A DNA stretch of 64,000 nt, taken from Devosia ginsengisoli (lineage in GTDB: Bacteria; Pseudomonadota; Alphaproteobacteria; Rhizobiales; Devosiaceae). Each line of letters begins with the position of its first letter. The first letter of the stretch is position 1. The translations under genes were made by a program, and so were the position numbers. Where the stretch lies: the NCBI RefSeq assembly GCF_007859655.1, contig NZ_CP042304.1:868001-932000 (forward strand). The letters are read 5' to 3'. Below, in pieces: positions 35,575-44,437 of this stretch. The notes beneath the pieces are model-generated. The model made no database searches and was not told the DNA's origin. It was given only the letters and a program-made list of their open reading frames with translations.

Positions 35575-38331
35575 ATGCTTGAAAAGTCCTATGAGCCCGG
35601 CGCCGTCGAAGACCGCGTCTATGCCGATTGGCTCAAGGCCAATGCCTTTGCCGCCGGGGCAGGGGCCGCTGCTGGCGCCGAGACCTTCACCATCGTCATT
35701 CCGCCGCCCAATGTCACCGGCTCGCTCCATATCGGCCACGCGCTGAACAACACGATCCAGGATATCCTGATCCGTTTCAACCGCATGCTGAAAAAGGACG
35801 TCCTCTGGCAGCCCGGCACCGACCATGCCGGCATCGCCACCCAGATGATCGTCGAGCGCCAGTTGATGGAGCGCCAGCTTCCCGGCCGCCGCGAAATGGG
35901 TCGCGAGAAATTCGTCGAGCGCGTCTGGGAGTGGAAGGCCGAAAGCGGCGGCACCATCATGAACCAGCTCAAGCGCCTCGGCGCTTCGGCTGATTTCTCC
36001 CGCGAACGCTTCACCATGGGCCAGAATGGCGCTGCCGACGACCAGATGGTCCGCGCCGTCACCAAGGTCTTCGTCGAGCTGCACCAGCGCGGCCTGATCT
36101 ACCGCGCCAAGCGCCTGGTCAACTGGCATCCCGGCCTCGAAACCGCCATTTCCGATCTCGAAGTCGAAAATATCGAGATCAAGGGCCACATGTGGCACCT
36201 GCGCTATCCCCTGGCCGATGGCGTCACCTATCAGTTTCCGCTTCTGGACGAAGAAGGCAATGTCACGGGCCACGAAACCCGTGACTACATCATCGTCGCC
36301 ACCACCCGCCCCGAAACCATGCTGGGCGATACCGGCATCGCCGTTCATCCCGAAGACGAGCGCTATGCCCCCCTGGTCGGCAAATTCGTCGACCTGCCAC
36401 TGGTCGGCCGCCGCATCCCCATCGTCGCCGACGAATACGCCGACCCTACCCTGGGCACCGGCGCCGTCAAGATCACCCCGGCCCACGATTTCAACGACTT
36501 CGAAGTCGGCGCCCGCAACAATCTCGACCAGATCAATGTCTTCACCACTGGCGGCGCCATTATCTCGGCCGATTTCATCCCGACCGCCTATCGCGGCATG
36601 GATCGCTTCGTCGCCCGCAAGGCCATCGTCGCCGACCTGACGGCCCTCGCGGAGGAAAATCCCACCCGCGGCCTCGATCACATCGAGGACAAGAAGATCA
36701 TGGTCCCGCATGACGAGAAGAGTAAGCTCGTCGTCATCGAGCCCTTCCTGACCGACCAATGGTGGGTCAAGGCTGACATTCTCGCCCAGCCCGCCATGGC
36801 CGCGGTCCGCGAAGGCCGCACCAAATTCGTGCCCCAGCAATACGAAAACACCTATTTCGCCTGGCTGGAAAACATCAAGCCGTGGTGCATTTCGCGCCAG
36901 CTCTGGTGGGGCCATCAGATTCCGGCCTGGTACGGCCCTGACAATCACGCCTTCGTCGCCCATAGCGAAGCCGAGGCGCAGAAGCTGGCCGACGCGCATT
37001 ACATGAAGCCGACGCAGCTCACCCGCGACCCCGACGTCCTCGACACCTGGTTCTCCTCGGCCCTCTGGCCCTTCTCCACTTTGGGCTGGCCGGACGATAC
37101 CGCCGAGCTGCGCCGTTACTACCCCACCGACGTTCTCGTCACCGGCTTCGACATCATTTTCTTCTGGGTTGCCAGAATGATGATGATGGGTCTTGAATTC
37201 CTGGATAAAGAGCCGTTCCACACGGTCTACATGCATGCTCTGGTCCGCGACGAGAAGGGCCAGAAGATGAGCAAGACCAAGGGCAACGTCATCGACCCGC
37301 TCCAGCTCATCGACCAATACGGCGCCGACGCCACCCGTTTCACCCTCGCCGCCATGGCCGCGCAGGGCCGCGATCTCAAGCTCTCCCTCCAGCGCGTGGA
37401 AGGCTATCGCAACTTCGTCACCAAGATCTGGAACGCCGCCCGCTTCCTCGAAATGAACGAGTGCCGCCGCGTCGAGGGGTACGATCCCAAGGCCAACAAG
37501 CTCCCGCTCAATCGCTGGATCGTTGGCGCCACCGCACGCGGCGCCGCCGCCGTCACCCAGGGCATTGTCGACTACAAGTTCAACGAAGCCGCCAATGCCG
37601 CCTATGACTTCGTCTGGGGCACCTTCTGCGACTGGTATGTCGAATTCGCCAAGCCGGTCCTGATGGGCGAGGACGAAGCTGCCAAGGCCGAAACCCGCGC
37701 CACCGCGGCCTGGGCGCTCGACCAGATTCTCGCCATCCTCCACCCCTTCATGCCCTTCGTCACCGAAGAGCTGTGGGCCGAGACCGGCAAATTCGGCGCC
37801 CCGCGCGAGGCCATGCTGATCCTCTCGGAATGGCCTGACCTGTCCGGCCTCGAAGACCCCGAAGCCGATGCCGATCTCAACTGGCTCATCGACGTCATCA
37901 CCAATGTTCGCTCGGTCCGCTCGGAGATGAACGTCCCGGCCGGCGCCAAGCTGCAAATGGTCGTGGTCGGGGCAGGGGAAGACACATTGCGCCGCCTCGT
38001 CGCCGGCACCTCGCTGATCACGCGCCTGGCCCGCCTCGAGGAAATCTCGCCGCAGTCAGAGGTTCCCGGCGAATCCGCCCAGTTCGTCGTCGGCGAAGCC
38101 ACCTTTGCCCTGCCTTTGGCCGGCGTCATCGACATCGCGGCTGAAAAGGCGCGCCTCGAAAAGGAAGTGACCAAGCTCGACGGCGAAGTGCTCCAGATCG
38201 ACAAGAAGCTCGGCAACGAACAATTCGTCGCCAAGGCCCCCGAAGAGGTCATCGAAGAACAAAAGGCCCGCCGCGAAGCCGCCGTGGAACGCCGGCATCA
38301 CATCATCGAAGCGCTCAAGCGCCTGAGCTGA
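35575..38331 (+). CDS. valS: Valyl-tRNA synthetase
   Basis: This 918-residue class I synthetase charges tRNA-Val. HIGH is at residues 52-55 within [16 protein letters not shown], the KMSKS-type loop reads [14 protein letters not shown], the editing (CP1) domain includes [19 protein letters not shown], and a C-terminal coiled coil ([20 protein letters not shown]) completes the bacterial ValRS layout. The ATG at 35575 is used; the open frame extends to 35503 without similarity. It is expressed singly, and a repeat of family D follows the stop. Confidence 0.97.
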   Translation: MLEKSYEPGAVEDRVYADWLKANAFAAGAGAAAGAETFTIVIPPPNVTGSLHIGHALNNTIQDILIRFNRMLKKDVLWQPGTDHAGIATQMIVERQLMERQLPGRREMGREKFVERVWEWKAESGGTIMNQLKRLGASADFSRERFTMGQNGAADDQMVRAVTKVFVELHQRGLIYRAKRLVNWHPGLETAISDLEVENIEIKGHMWHLRYPLADGVTYQFPLLDEEGNVTGHETRDYIIVATTRPETMLGDTGIAVHPEDERYAPLVGKFVDLPLVGRRIPIVADEYADPTLGTGAVKITPAHDFNDFEVGARNNLDQINVFTTGGAIISADFIPTAYRGMDRFVARKAIVADLTALAEENPTRGLDHIEDKKIMVPHDEKSKLVVIEPFLTDQWWVKADILAQPAMAAVREGRTKFVPQQYENTYFAWLENIKPWCISRQLWWGHQIPAWYGPDNHAFVAHSEAEAQKLADAHYMKPTQLTRDPDVLDTWFSSALWPFSTLGWPDDTAELRRYYPTDVLVTGFDIIFFWVARMMMMGLEFLDKEPFHTVYMHALVRDEKGQKMSKTKGNVIDPLQLIDQYGADATRFTLAAMAAQGRDLKLSLQRVEGYRNFVTKIWNAARFLEMNECRRVEGYDPKANKLPLNRWIVGATARGAAAVTQGIVDYKFNEAANAAYDFVWGTFCDWYVEFAKPVLMGEDEAAKAETRATAAWALDQILAILHPFMPFVTEELWAETGKFGAPREAMLILSEWPDLSGLEDPEADADLNWLIDVITNVRSVRSEMNVPAGAKLQMVVVGAGEDTLRRLVAGTSLITRLARLEEISPQSEVPGESAQFVVGEATFALPLAGVIDIAAEKARLEKEVTKLDGEVLQIDKKLGNEQFVAKAPEEVIEEQKARREAAVERRHHIIEALKRLS

Positions 38332-38356
38332 CGATCTCCGGTTACCCACCGGGCTC

Positions 38357-38496
38357 ACCCTCCCCCTTGTGGGGAGGGAAGCGAGATAGGACTTAGCTTG
38401 CTAAGTCCGTGATCGAGCAGGGTGGGGGTATCTCACCGCGAGTCCGGTGCGCGTGGCCACCCCCACCCTTGATCCCTCCCCACAAGGGGGAGGGAG
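38357..38496. repeat. Intergenic repeat, family D (copy 2) with inverted partial copy
   Basis: Positions 38357-38433 repeat the family D sequence seen at 28907 (ACCCTCCCCCTTGTGGGGAG and onward to AGCAGGGTGGGGGTAT). Positions 38457-38496 (CCACCCCCACCCTTGATCCC and onward) are an inverted partial copy, so the pair can form a long imperfect hairpin. It lies between the convergent valS and ABC exporter genes. Confidence 0.85.
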
Positions 38497-38517
38497 ACGA
38501 CTGCGAGTTCGGCGGCG

Positions 38518-40368
38518 TCAAATACTCCCCTGCACCCGATGCAGCCCGGCATAAAGCCCATCCGCCGCCATCAGCGCCTCATGCGTCCCTTCCTCGCCAA
38601 TCCCGTCAGGCGTCAGCACCAGAATCCGGTCCGCATGGCGCACGGTGGACAGCCGATGGGCAATCACCACTGTCGTCCGCCCTGCCGCCAGCGTCAGCAG
38701 CGCCTGCTGCACCGCCCTTTCGCTCTCATTATCCAGCGCGCTGGTCGCCTCGTCGAAGATCAACACGGCCGGATTCTTGAGAAACGCGCGGGCAATGGTC
38801 AGCCGCTGCTTCTGCCCGCCCGACAGCTTCACCCCGCGCTGCCCGATATTGGAGTCATACCCCTCCGGTAGTCCCATGATGAAGTCATGCGCATTGGCCG
38901 CCTTGGCCGCCGCGACCAGTTCATCGTCACTGGCCTCCGGCCGTCCATAGCGCAGATTCTCCGCCACCGTGCCGCTGAACAGATACACATCCTGCTGCAC
39001 CACGCCAACGCTGCGCCGCAGCGAAGCCAGCGTCACCTCGCGCACATCCTTGCCGTCAATGGTAATGGCCCCGCCACTCACATCGTAAAACCGCGGGATC
39101 AGCGCACAAAGCGTGCTCTTGCCCACGCCTGACGATCCCACCAAGGCCACGAATTCCCCCGGCGCGATATCGAGCGATAGCCCCTTGAACACGGGCGCGC
39201 CGCCATCGCCATAGTCGAAGTCCACATCGCGAAAACGGATCGCCCCGCTGATCGGGCCGATATCCACCGCACCGGGCGCATCGGCAATGTCGGGCTCTTC
39301 CTCCAGCAGTTCCATGGCGCGCACGAAACCGGTCGCGCCCTCCTGCCAGAGCCGGATGAAGTTATCCAGCCGCCGCACCGGATCGACCAGAACACCCACG
39401 CAGAGCAGGAAAGTCAGCATCTCCGCCACGGTCAGCTCGGCATGCAGGATGCGGATGGCCCCGCCCACGATCACCATGATGGTGACCAGTTGAGCAAAGC
39501 CGTCCATGCCCACCCAGAGCAAGGCTTCACTGCGATAGCCGTCCTTGCGGCTTTGCAGGAAGTGCTGGTTCTCCACCTCGAACCGCTCCAGCTCCATCGC
39601 TTCATTGGCGAAGGACTGCACCACGCGCACCCCGCCCAGCGCATCCTCCACCCGCTCGTTGACGCCGGCGATCCGCTCCTTGCTGGTCTTGAGCGCCACA
39701 TTCATCCGCCGGTTGAAATGCCGCGCATAGAGCACGGCCGGCGGCACCAGCAGGGCGATCAGCCCGGCCAGGACCGGGTCGATAATGGTCAGCACCACCA
39801 TGGCCCCACCGAATTTCAGCACGCTGATCGCCAGGTCTTCCGGCCCGTGGTGGAACAATTCACCCAGCCACAGCGAGTCGTTGCTGATGCGGCTCATCAA
39901 TTGCCCGACGCGCTGCCGGTCATAAAAGCCGAAGCTGAGCTTCTGGCAGTGCTCGAACAGCTCCCGGCGCACATCGGCCTCGATCCGCGCGCCCATGGCA
40001 TGGCCCTGATAGTCGACGAAATAGGTGGCCAGCGACTGCACCAGGAACACGGCGAGCATCACCCCGCCCATGCCCAGGATTTGCAGCAGCGCATCGTCAG
40101 CCGCCGCCAGTTCGGGCAGGCGCGTGGTGATATAGCTGGCGCAGAGCGGCAGGGCGATCGCGCTGGCGGCCACCAGCACGGCACAGGCCAGGTCGGCCAG
40201 CAGCAGCGGCACATAGGGTCGATAATAGCCCAGGAATTTCTGGGCGCGCGCCATTGCCCGGCCGGAAGAGCCGTCCCGGTTTCTGGTCAGTCTGGCGAGA
40301 AGTTTGAGAAAGAAGTGGCTACGGCTGGCGTCTTGGCGCTGCTCCTGCCACGAATTTTGGGAATGCAT
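38518..40368 (-). CDS. ABC exporter (fused permease and ATPase, MsbA-like)
   Basis: This 616-residue half-transporter has six N-terminal transmembrane helices (ABC_membrane domain, residues about 50-340) and a C-terminal nucleotide-binding domain: Walker A VGSSGVGKSTL, signature LSGGQKQRLTIARAF, Walker B VLIFDEATSALDNESE, and switch VIAHRLSTV. It would act as a homodimer exporting lipid or a hydrophobic compound. The start at 40368 is limited by an in-frame TGA just upstream. Its first 50 nt overlap a small open frame that has a much better ribosome-binding site, so an internal start (for example ATG 40254) is possible. Confidence 0.88.
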   Translation of the reverse strand: MHSQNSWQEQRQDASRSHFFLKLLARLTRNRDGSSGRAMARAQKFLGYYRPYVPLLLADLACAVLVAASAIALPLCASYITTRLPELAAADDALLQILGMGGVMLAVFLVQSLATYFVDYQGHAMGARIEADVRRELFEHCQKLSFGFYDRQRVGQLMSRISNDSLWLGELFHHGPEDLAISVLKFGGAMVVLTIIDPVLAGLIALLVPPAVLYARHFNRRMNVALKTSKERIAGVNERVEDALGGVRVVQSFANEAMELERFEVENQHFLQSRKDGYRSEALLWVGMDGFAQLVTIMVIVGGAIRILHAELTVAEMLTFLLCVGVLVDPVRRLDNFIRLWQEGATGFVRAMELLEEEPDIADAPGAVDIGPISGAIRFRDVDFDYGDGGAPVFKGLSLDIAPGEFVALVGSSGVGKSTLCALIPRFYDVSGGAITIDGKDVREVTLASLRRSVGVVQQDVYLFSGTVAENLRYGRPEASDDELVAAAKAANAHDFIMGLPEGYDSNIGQRGVKLSGGQKQRLTIARAFLKNPAVLIFDEATSALDNESERAVQQALLTLAAGRTTVVIAHRLSTVRHADRILVLTPDGIGEEGTHEALMAADGLYAGLHRVQGSI

Positions 40369-40423
40369 GAGTGATCACGTCCTGTTGAAATCTGTCTCCT
40401 TTCGCGTTGAACAGGGTTTTCAT
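40319..40423 (-). CDS. Possible 34-residue leader peptide overlapping the ABC exporter start
   Basis: AAGGAG (minus strand, 40431-40436) lies 7 nt before an ATG at 40423 opening MKTLFNAKGDRFQQDVITHA; the frame stops at TAG 40319. It overlaps the first 50 nt of the exporter gene in another frame. The ribosome-binding site is the best in the region, but no similarity is recognised, so this could be a regulatory upstream frame, a true micropeptide, or chance. Confidence 0.3.
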   Translation of the reverse strand: MKTLFNAKGDRFQQDVITHAFPKFVAGAAPRRQP

Positions 40424-40436
40424 CGATGCGCTCCTT

Positions 40437-40916
40437 GGTTCGCTTGTCGGCGAAGTATGATCATCGCGCTGCCGTCAGCAACCTTTTCACGCCGGGATGG
40501 CCGCGTCGGGGCAGACTCTGTGACGATTCCGCAACATCACGTGTGAATCGATTTCACCATGCCGTGCAGCAACGATTTGGCGATATTTGTCGCCACAATC
40601 TCATCCTAAACGAGACGGCATAGGCATCTGGGGGCGGATGGCCTGTAAGCGACGGTAAGGCCCGCGCTTGCGCGTTTTTCTCCCCATTGCCGAATCCGGC
40701 GGCGAAGCTCCTGGCTTCGCCATTTTCGGCGGCAAACGACGCTGTGCCCGCATCATACCTCCCGATCGCCATGCGGTCGGCCGAATGCGGTCACAAACGG
40801 AGTTTACCAAAAAGTTAATGTCCGGAGTGCTGCCGTCAGGCTGCCGCACCGGGGCAGGGCCGAATATCCGGTTCGGCAAACAAGGTTTGCCCGCTTCGCG
40901 GGCCAGAAGGAGCAAG
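40437..40916. other. Gene-free interval upstream of exoR, with hairpins
   Basis: About 480 bp without a supportable gene lies between the divergent exporter and exoR. It contains GGCGATATTTGTCGCC (5-bp stem), CGCGCTTGCGCG followed by TTTTT (terminator-like, ending at 40679), and a nested stem-loop at about 40688-40735 built on GGCGAAGC/GCTTCGCC. A CtrA-like TTAC-N7-TTAA occurs at 40804-40818. The region could hold the exoR promoter with a long leader and possibly a short RNA that ends at 40679. Confidence 0.4.
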
Positions 40917-41726
40917 ATGCGGACTGTTAGGGACCATTCCCTGATTTCCGTTGCAACGGCAGCGATCCTCGCCTTCTCGGCGGTGATGGCGCCTGCTTAT
41001 GCCCAGACGGCCGCCGATGCGGCGCTGAATATGGCCAACATGCTCGATGGGGCCGGTGGCGGCGTATCCGGCGACGATCTGCTCGCCGCCCTCGAAGATG
41101 CCGCCGATGCGGGCCAGCCCATGGCCATGTGGCAGCTCGGCACCATGTATGAAAACGGCGAAGGCGTGGACAAGGACCCGGCCAAGGCCTTCGGCTATTT
41201 CGCCCAGATCGCCAATCAGCACGCCGATGCTGCGCCCAAGGGCGTCGAGGCCGATATCGTGGCCCAGTCCTTCGTCAAGGTCGGCGATTACTACAAGGAA
41301 GGCCTGCCTGACGCCGGCATTCCCGCCGATGCCGAGCGCTCCCATGCCCTGCTGCTGCATGCCGCCACCTATTTCGGCGATGCCGATGCGCAATATCGCG
41401 TCGGCCTGCTCTATATGCAGGAAAACGAAATGGGCATTAATCCGCTGCAAAGCGCCCGCTGGTTTTCCCTCGCGGCCCGCAAGGGCCATTGCCCGGCCCA
41501 GGCCCAGCTTGGCGACATGATCTTCAACGGCGTAGAGGGCATCGAAGCCCAGCCGGTCGAAGGCCTGATGTGGCTGGCCATCGCCCACCAGCGCTGCGCC
41601 GGCACCGGCGACGCCGCCTGGATCGACGAACGCCTCAACCGCGCTGTCTCCCTCGCCACCCCCGACCAGCGCACCGAAGCCTTCGCTCTGGCGGAGAGCA
41701 TCGCCCCACAGTTTGCTGGCTTCTGA
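40917..41726 (+). CDS. exoR: ExoR-like periplasmic Sel1-repeat regulator
   Basis: This 269-residue protein has a signal peptide ending at APAYA and Sel1-type repeats (GQPMAMWQLGTMYENGEGVD, ADAQYRVGLLYMQENEMGIN, and QAQLGDMIFNGVEG). Length, signal and repeats match rhizobial ExoR, a periplasmic inhibitor of the ExoS/ChvI two-component system that controls exopolysaccharide, motility and envelope stress genes. AGAAGGAG lies 4 nt before the ATG. No exoS or chvI gene is in this window. The ExoR name is an inference from overall layout; other Sel1 proteins are a lesser possibility. Confidence 0.8.
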   Translation: MRTVRDHSLISVATAAILAFSAVMAPAYAQTAADAALNMANMLDGAGGGVSGDDLLAALEDAADAGQPMAMWQLGTMYENGEGVDKDPAKAFGYFAQIANQHADAAPKGVEADIVAQSFVKVGDYYKEGLPDAGIPADAERSHALLLHAATYFGDADAQYRVGLLYMQENEMGINPLQSARWFSLAARKGHCPAQAQLGDMIFNGVEGIEAQPVEGLMWLAIAHQRCAGTGDAAWIDERLNRAVSLATPDQRTEAFALAESIAPQFAGF

Positions 41727-41788
41727 GCGAAGAAGGCCACGAGATCTACGGTCGAGTGGCGGGCAGGAGAATTCCCCACCCACGATGC

Positions 41789-41872
41789 GTCACCCTCGGG
41801 CTTGACCCGAGGGCTCTACACTTGCGGAGCCTTGGCTAAGTGAAGTGTCCTCGGGTCAAGCCCGAGGATGAC
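41789..41872. repeat. 84-bp palindromic repeat, family B (copy 2)
   Basis: The same length and arms as copy 1 at 22009 (GTCACCCTCGGGCTTGAC and an inverted arm with one mismatch). The interior aligns with copy 1 only after reverse complementing, so this copy is inserted in the opposite orientation. It is followed 34 bp later by a family C element. Confidence 0.9.
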
Positions 41873-41906
41873 GGCTGGTGATTGGGCAAAATCGTGCCAG
41901 GCACTC

Positions 41907-41957
41907 GATCTGTTCCTCCCCTATCAGGGGGAGGCTAGGAGGGGGTATCCCCTAAAA
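41907..41957. repeat. 51-bp intergenic repeat, family C (copy 2)
   Basis: GATCTGTTCCTCCCC through CTAAAA matches 12141-12191. Here the element includes the stop codon and final codons of xthA (TAG at 41952-41954 on the minus strand), so the repeat contributes coding sequence. Confidence 0.85.
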
Positions 41958-42731
41958 CCGAAACTCCCCCTCCACCGGCACATGATCGCTCGGCTTGTCC
42001 CAGCCGCGCACATCCTTATGCACGACAACACCCTCCAGCCGATCCGCCGCCTGCGGCGACAGCAGCAAATGGTCGATGCGGATGCCGGCATTGCGCCGCC
42101 ACGCCCCCGCCTGGAAATCCCAGAACGTATAGGACGGCTCCGACGTCGTTGCCCGCAGCGCATCGGTCAGCCCCAGATTGAGCAGCGCGCGCCAGCGCTC
42201 CTGGCTTTCCGGCCGGTAGAGCGCATCGCCCCACCAGGCCTCCGGATCATGCGCATCGATCGGCCCCGGGATGATGTTGAAATCCCCCAGCAGCACGAAG
42301 GGCTCTTCCAGCGCCAGCCGGCCCTCGACATAGGTCTCAAGCCGCCGCATCCAGCTCAGCTTGTAGGGAAATTTCTCGCTGTCGACCGGATTGCCATTGG
42401 GCAGGTAGATGCCGCACACCCGGATCGCCCCGGTCTCCACCGAGAACACCCCCTCGATCAGCCGCGCCTGCTCGTCGCTGTCATCGCCCGGCAGTCCGCG
42501 CGATACCTCGTCGAACGGTAGCAGCGACAGGATCGCTACGCCATTCCAGCTCTTCTGCCCATGCGTCTCGATATTGTAGCCCAGCGCCTCGATCTCGAGC
42601 CGCGGAAAGCCCTCGTCCACCGTCTTGATTTCCTGCAGCACGACGATGTCGGGCTTTTCCTCGGCCAGCCATTTCAGCAGCGCTTCGATCCGGGCTTTGA
42701 TGCCGGCAATGTTCCAGGTGGCAATACGCAT
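41952..42731 (-). CDS. xthA: Exodeoxyribonuclease III
   Basis: This 259-residue endonuclease/exonuclease/phosphatase enzyme removes nucleotides 3' to 5' and incises abasic sites in base excision repair. Conserved blocks are RIATWNIAGIKAR, IVVLQEIKT (catalytic glutamate), LLGDFNIIPGPIDAHDP (aspartate/asparagine pair) and RIDHLLLSPQ with the terminal SDHVPVEGEF (catalytic histidine). Length is typical. Its 3' end lies inside a palindromic repeat. A mosaic stem-loop sits just upstream at 42761. Confidence 0.92.
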   Translation of the reverse strand: MRIATWNIAGIKARIEALLKWLAEEKPDIVVLQEIKTVDEGFPRLEIEALGYNIETHGQKSWNGVAILSLLPFDEVSRGLPGDDSDEQARLIEGVFSVETGAIRVCGIYLPNGNPVDSEKFPYKLSWMRRLETYVEGRLALEEPFVLLGDFNIIPGPIDAHDPEAWWGDALYRPESQERWRALLNLGLTDALRATTSEPSYTFWDFQAGAWRRNAGIRIDHLLLSPQAADRLEGVVVHKDVRGWDKPSDHVPVEGEFRF

Positions 42732-42760
42732 GGCGAGTCTCCGTTGGCCGCCAAGCTAGA

Positions 42761-42806
42761 GCATCGGACCGAAAAGTGCGACGCGGTTTTCGGGCAAATC
42801 CGATGC
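42761..42806. repeat. 46-bp mosaic stem-loop, family F (copy 1)
   Basis: GCATCGGACCGAAAA and TTTTCGG-GCAAAT-CCGATGC fold into a stem with one internal bulge around an 11-nt loop. The same design and the same 46-bp size recur between tatA and tatB at 52592-52637. It lies between xthA and the serine hydrolase gene. Confidence 0.75.
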
Positions 42807-42840
42807 GTAAGATGTGACGGGCCGGGTAGGGGGCAACCGG

Positions 42841-43938
42841 TCAGGCTGCGTATACCGCCTGAAGAATGTCGTCGCGGAACGGCCCGTTGCAGCCCTCGAA
42901 GGTCGTATTGGTGCAGACCACTGTCGTCATCCGGTTGACCGGATCGACCACCCAATTGTGTCCCCATGCGCCGCCCCAATCCACCGTGCCGACAGGGCAG
43001 GGATTGTTCGCCGCCATCGGGTCCTGCAACAGCGCGCCGATAAAGCTGAAGCGCTTGCCGGCATCCACCTCGCGTCGGGGCAGGTCGCCGATCTGGTTGG
43101 CCAGCGCCATGGCCATCGTCTCCGGCGCCAGCAGGCCCGGATTGCCGTTATAGACCTCCAGCAGCTTCATGACGTCGTCCGCCGTTCCCGCCATGCCGGC
43201 CCCGCCATTCTGCGGCGCCGCCGGGTTGAAGATGCGGCCGGGGGAGAACACCGTCGTGCCATAGCGATCGGCCACGGCATGCGGCTCGCCCATGCGCACC
43301 GGCGGATTGCCATCCGCATAGGGCGTCGCGAGCCTCTCCTTGTCCGTCACGTAAAAATGCGCGTCGGTCATATCAAGCGGCCCGGTCACATACCGCCCCA
43401 GCGCATCCTCAACATTGGAGCCGTTGATGGCCGCCAGTACCCCGCCCAGCACATCGATACTGGTGCCATAGTCCCAGCCCGTCCCCGGCGCAAAGGCCAG
43501 CCTCACCTTCGCGATATTCTGCAGCGTCTCGGTCAGCGAATTGACCGGCCCCGACAGCCCGCCGCTGGCATCATCAGGCACATTGCCATAGGCCAGCCCC
43601 GACGTATGGCTCAGCAAATGCCGGATCCGGATATCGGCCTTGCTGCCATCCGGATTATCAGGCGTGAACCACGGCAGATACCGCGTCACACGGTCATTGA
43701 GCCCGATCAGCCCGAGATCGACCAGCCGCAACACTGCCGTCGCCACGATGGGCTTGGTCACCGAAGCCAGCCGGAAGATCGCCTCGCGCCGCATCGGCAT
43801 ATTGGCCTCGCGATCCGCCGGCCCGGCAGCCCGCGCATAAACCTCCTCGCCATCCCGCTTGATCAGGATGACGCAGCCGACAATGCGCTGCACCAGCGCG
43901 GCATCCACCGCCGCGTCCACGCGTTCGATCAGGCTCAT
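42841..43938 (-). CDS. Serine hydrolase, class C beta-lactamase fold
   Basis: This 365-residue member of the beta-lactamase/esterase EstB family has its catalytic SxxK tetrad at S59-V-T-K62 (FRLASVTKPIV), YGN in HTSGLAYGNVPDD as the second motif, and WGGAWGHNW resembling the third (HxG/W-type) motif. No signal peptide is evident, so it is probably a cytoplasmic esterase or peptidase-like enzyme rather than a drug-hydrolysing beta-lactamase. The substrate is unknown. It stands alone between xthA and erpA. Confidence 0.82.
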   Translation of the reverse strand: MSLIERVDAAVDAALVQRIVGCVILIKRDGEEVYARAAGPADREANMPMRREAIFRLASVTKPIVATAVLRLVDLGLIGLNDRVTRYLPWFTPDNPDGSKADIRIRHLLSHTSGLAYGNVPDDASGGLSGPVNSLTETLQNIAKVRLAFAPGTGWDYGTSIDVLGGVLAAINGSNVEDALGRYVTGPLDMTDAHFYVTDKERLATPYADGNPPVRMGEPHAVADRYGTTVFSPGRIFNPAAPQNGGAGMAGTADDVMKLLEVYNGNPGLLAPETMAMALANQIGDLPRREVDAGKRFSFIGALLQDPMAANNPCPVGTVDWGGAWGHNWVVDPVNRMTTVVCTNTTFEGCNGPFRDDILQAVYAA

Positions 43939-43993
43939 GCGTCCCTCCTCTTTGGGCGAGACGCTATGGGGAGATGACTAGGATTTCAATGTT

Positions 43994-44344
43994 TTAGACG
44001 GCAAAGCTCGTGCCGCAGCCGCAGGAGGCCACCGCATTGGGATTCTTGATCTGGAAACTCTGCCCGATCAGGTCGTCGACGAAGTCGATCTCCGCCCCGC
44101 CCATGAATTCGAGACTCATCGAATCGATCAGCACCACGGCATCGCCCTTGCTCAGAACGATATCGTCGTTGCCAGGCTTTTCCTGTACGAGATTGTATTC
44201 ATACTGGAATCCCGAACACCCGCCGCCCGCCACCGAAATGCGCAGCACTGTTCCTTCCGGCTCCTTGGACAGGATACGGGACACCCGCTTGGCAGCGCGA
44301 TCGGTCAGCACAACGTCGGGAGAGGCAAGGGCGGTAGCAGTCAT
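43994..44344 (-). CDS. erpA: Iron-sulfur cluster insertion protein ErpA
   Basis: This 116-residue A-type carrier delivers Fe-S clusters to apo-proteins. The three ligand cysteines are C43 (GGGCSGFQYEY), C108 and C110 (ASCGCGTSFAV). The ATG at 44344 gives the usual length; in-frame starts at 44368 and 44416 would add unconserved residues. It diverges from dgt with a 93-bp shared upstream region, a pairing seen in many Alphaproteobacteria. Confidence 0.92.
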   Translation of the reverse strand: MTATALASPDVVLTDRAAKRVSRILSKEPEGTVLRISVAGGGCSGFQYEYNLVQEKPGNDDIVLSKGDAVVLIDSMSLEFMGGAEIDFVDDLIGQSFQIKNPNAVASCGCGTSFAV

Positions 44345-44437
44345 GATAGGTCCACGCCGTAATGTCATAACGGTAGGGCTAAAATAGTAACTCTTGCCGG
44401 AAATGAAAAGGCCCAAAAGATTGAGCTACCATCACCG

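Noticed and set aside
35569..37956. A 795-codon open frame antisense to valS
   Set aside because: It is a high-GC shadow: the plus strand encodes a complete ValRS with all motifs, and the antisense translation shows no domain and biased Gly/Glu/Val composition.
40804..40818. CtrA-like TTAC-N7-TTAA upstream of exoR
   Set aside because: One half-site deviates from TTAA and such AT-rich matches are expected by chance; noted only within the gap description.
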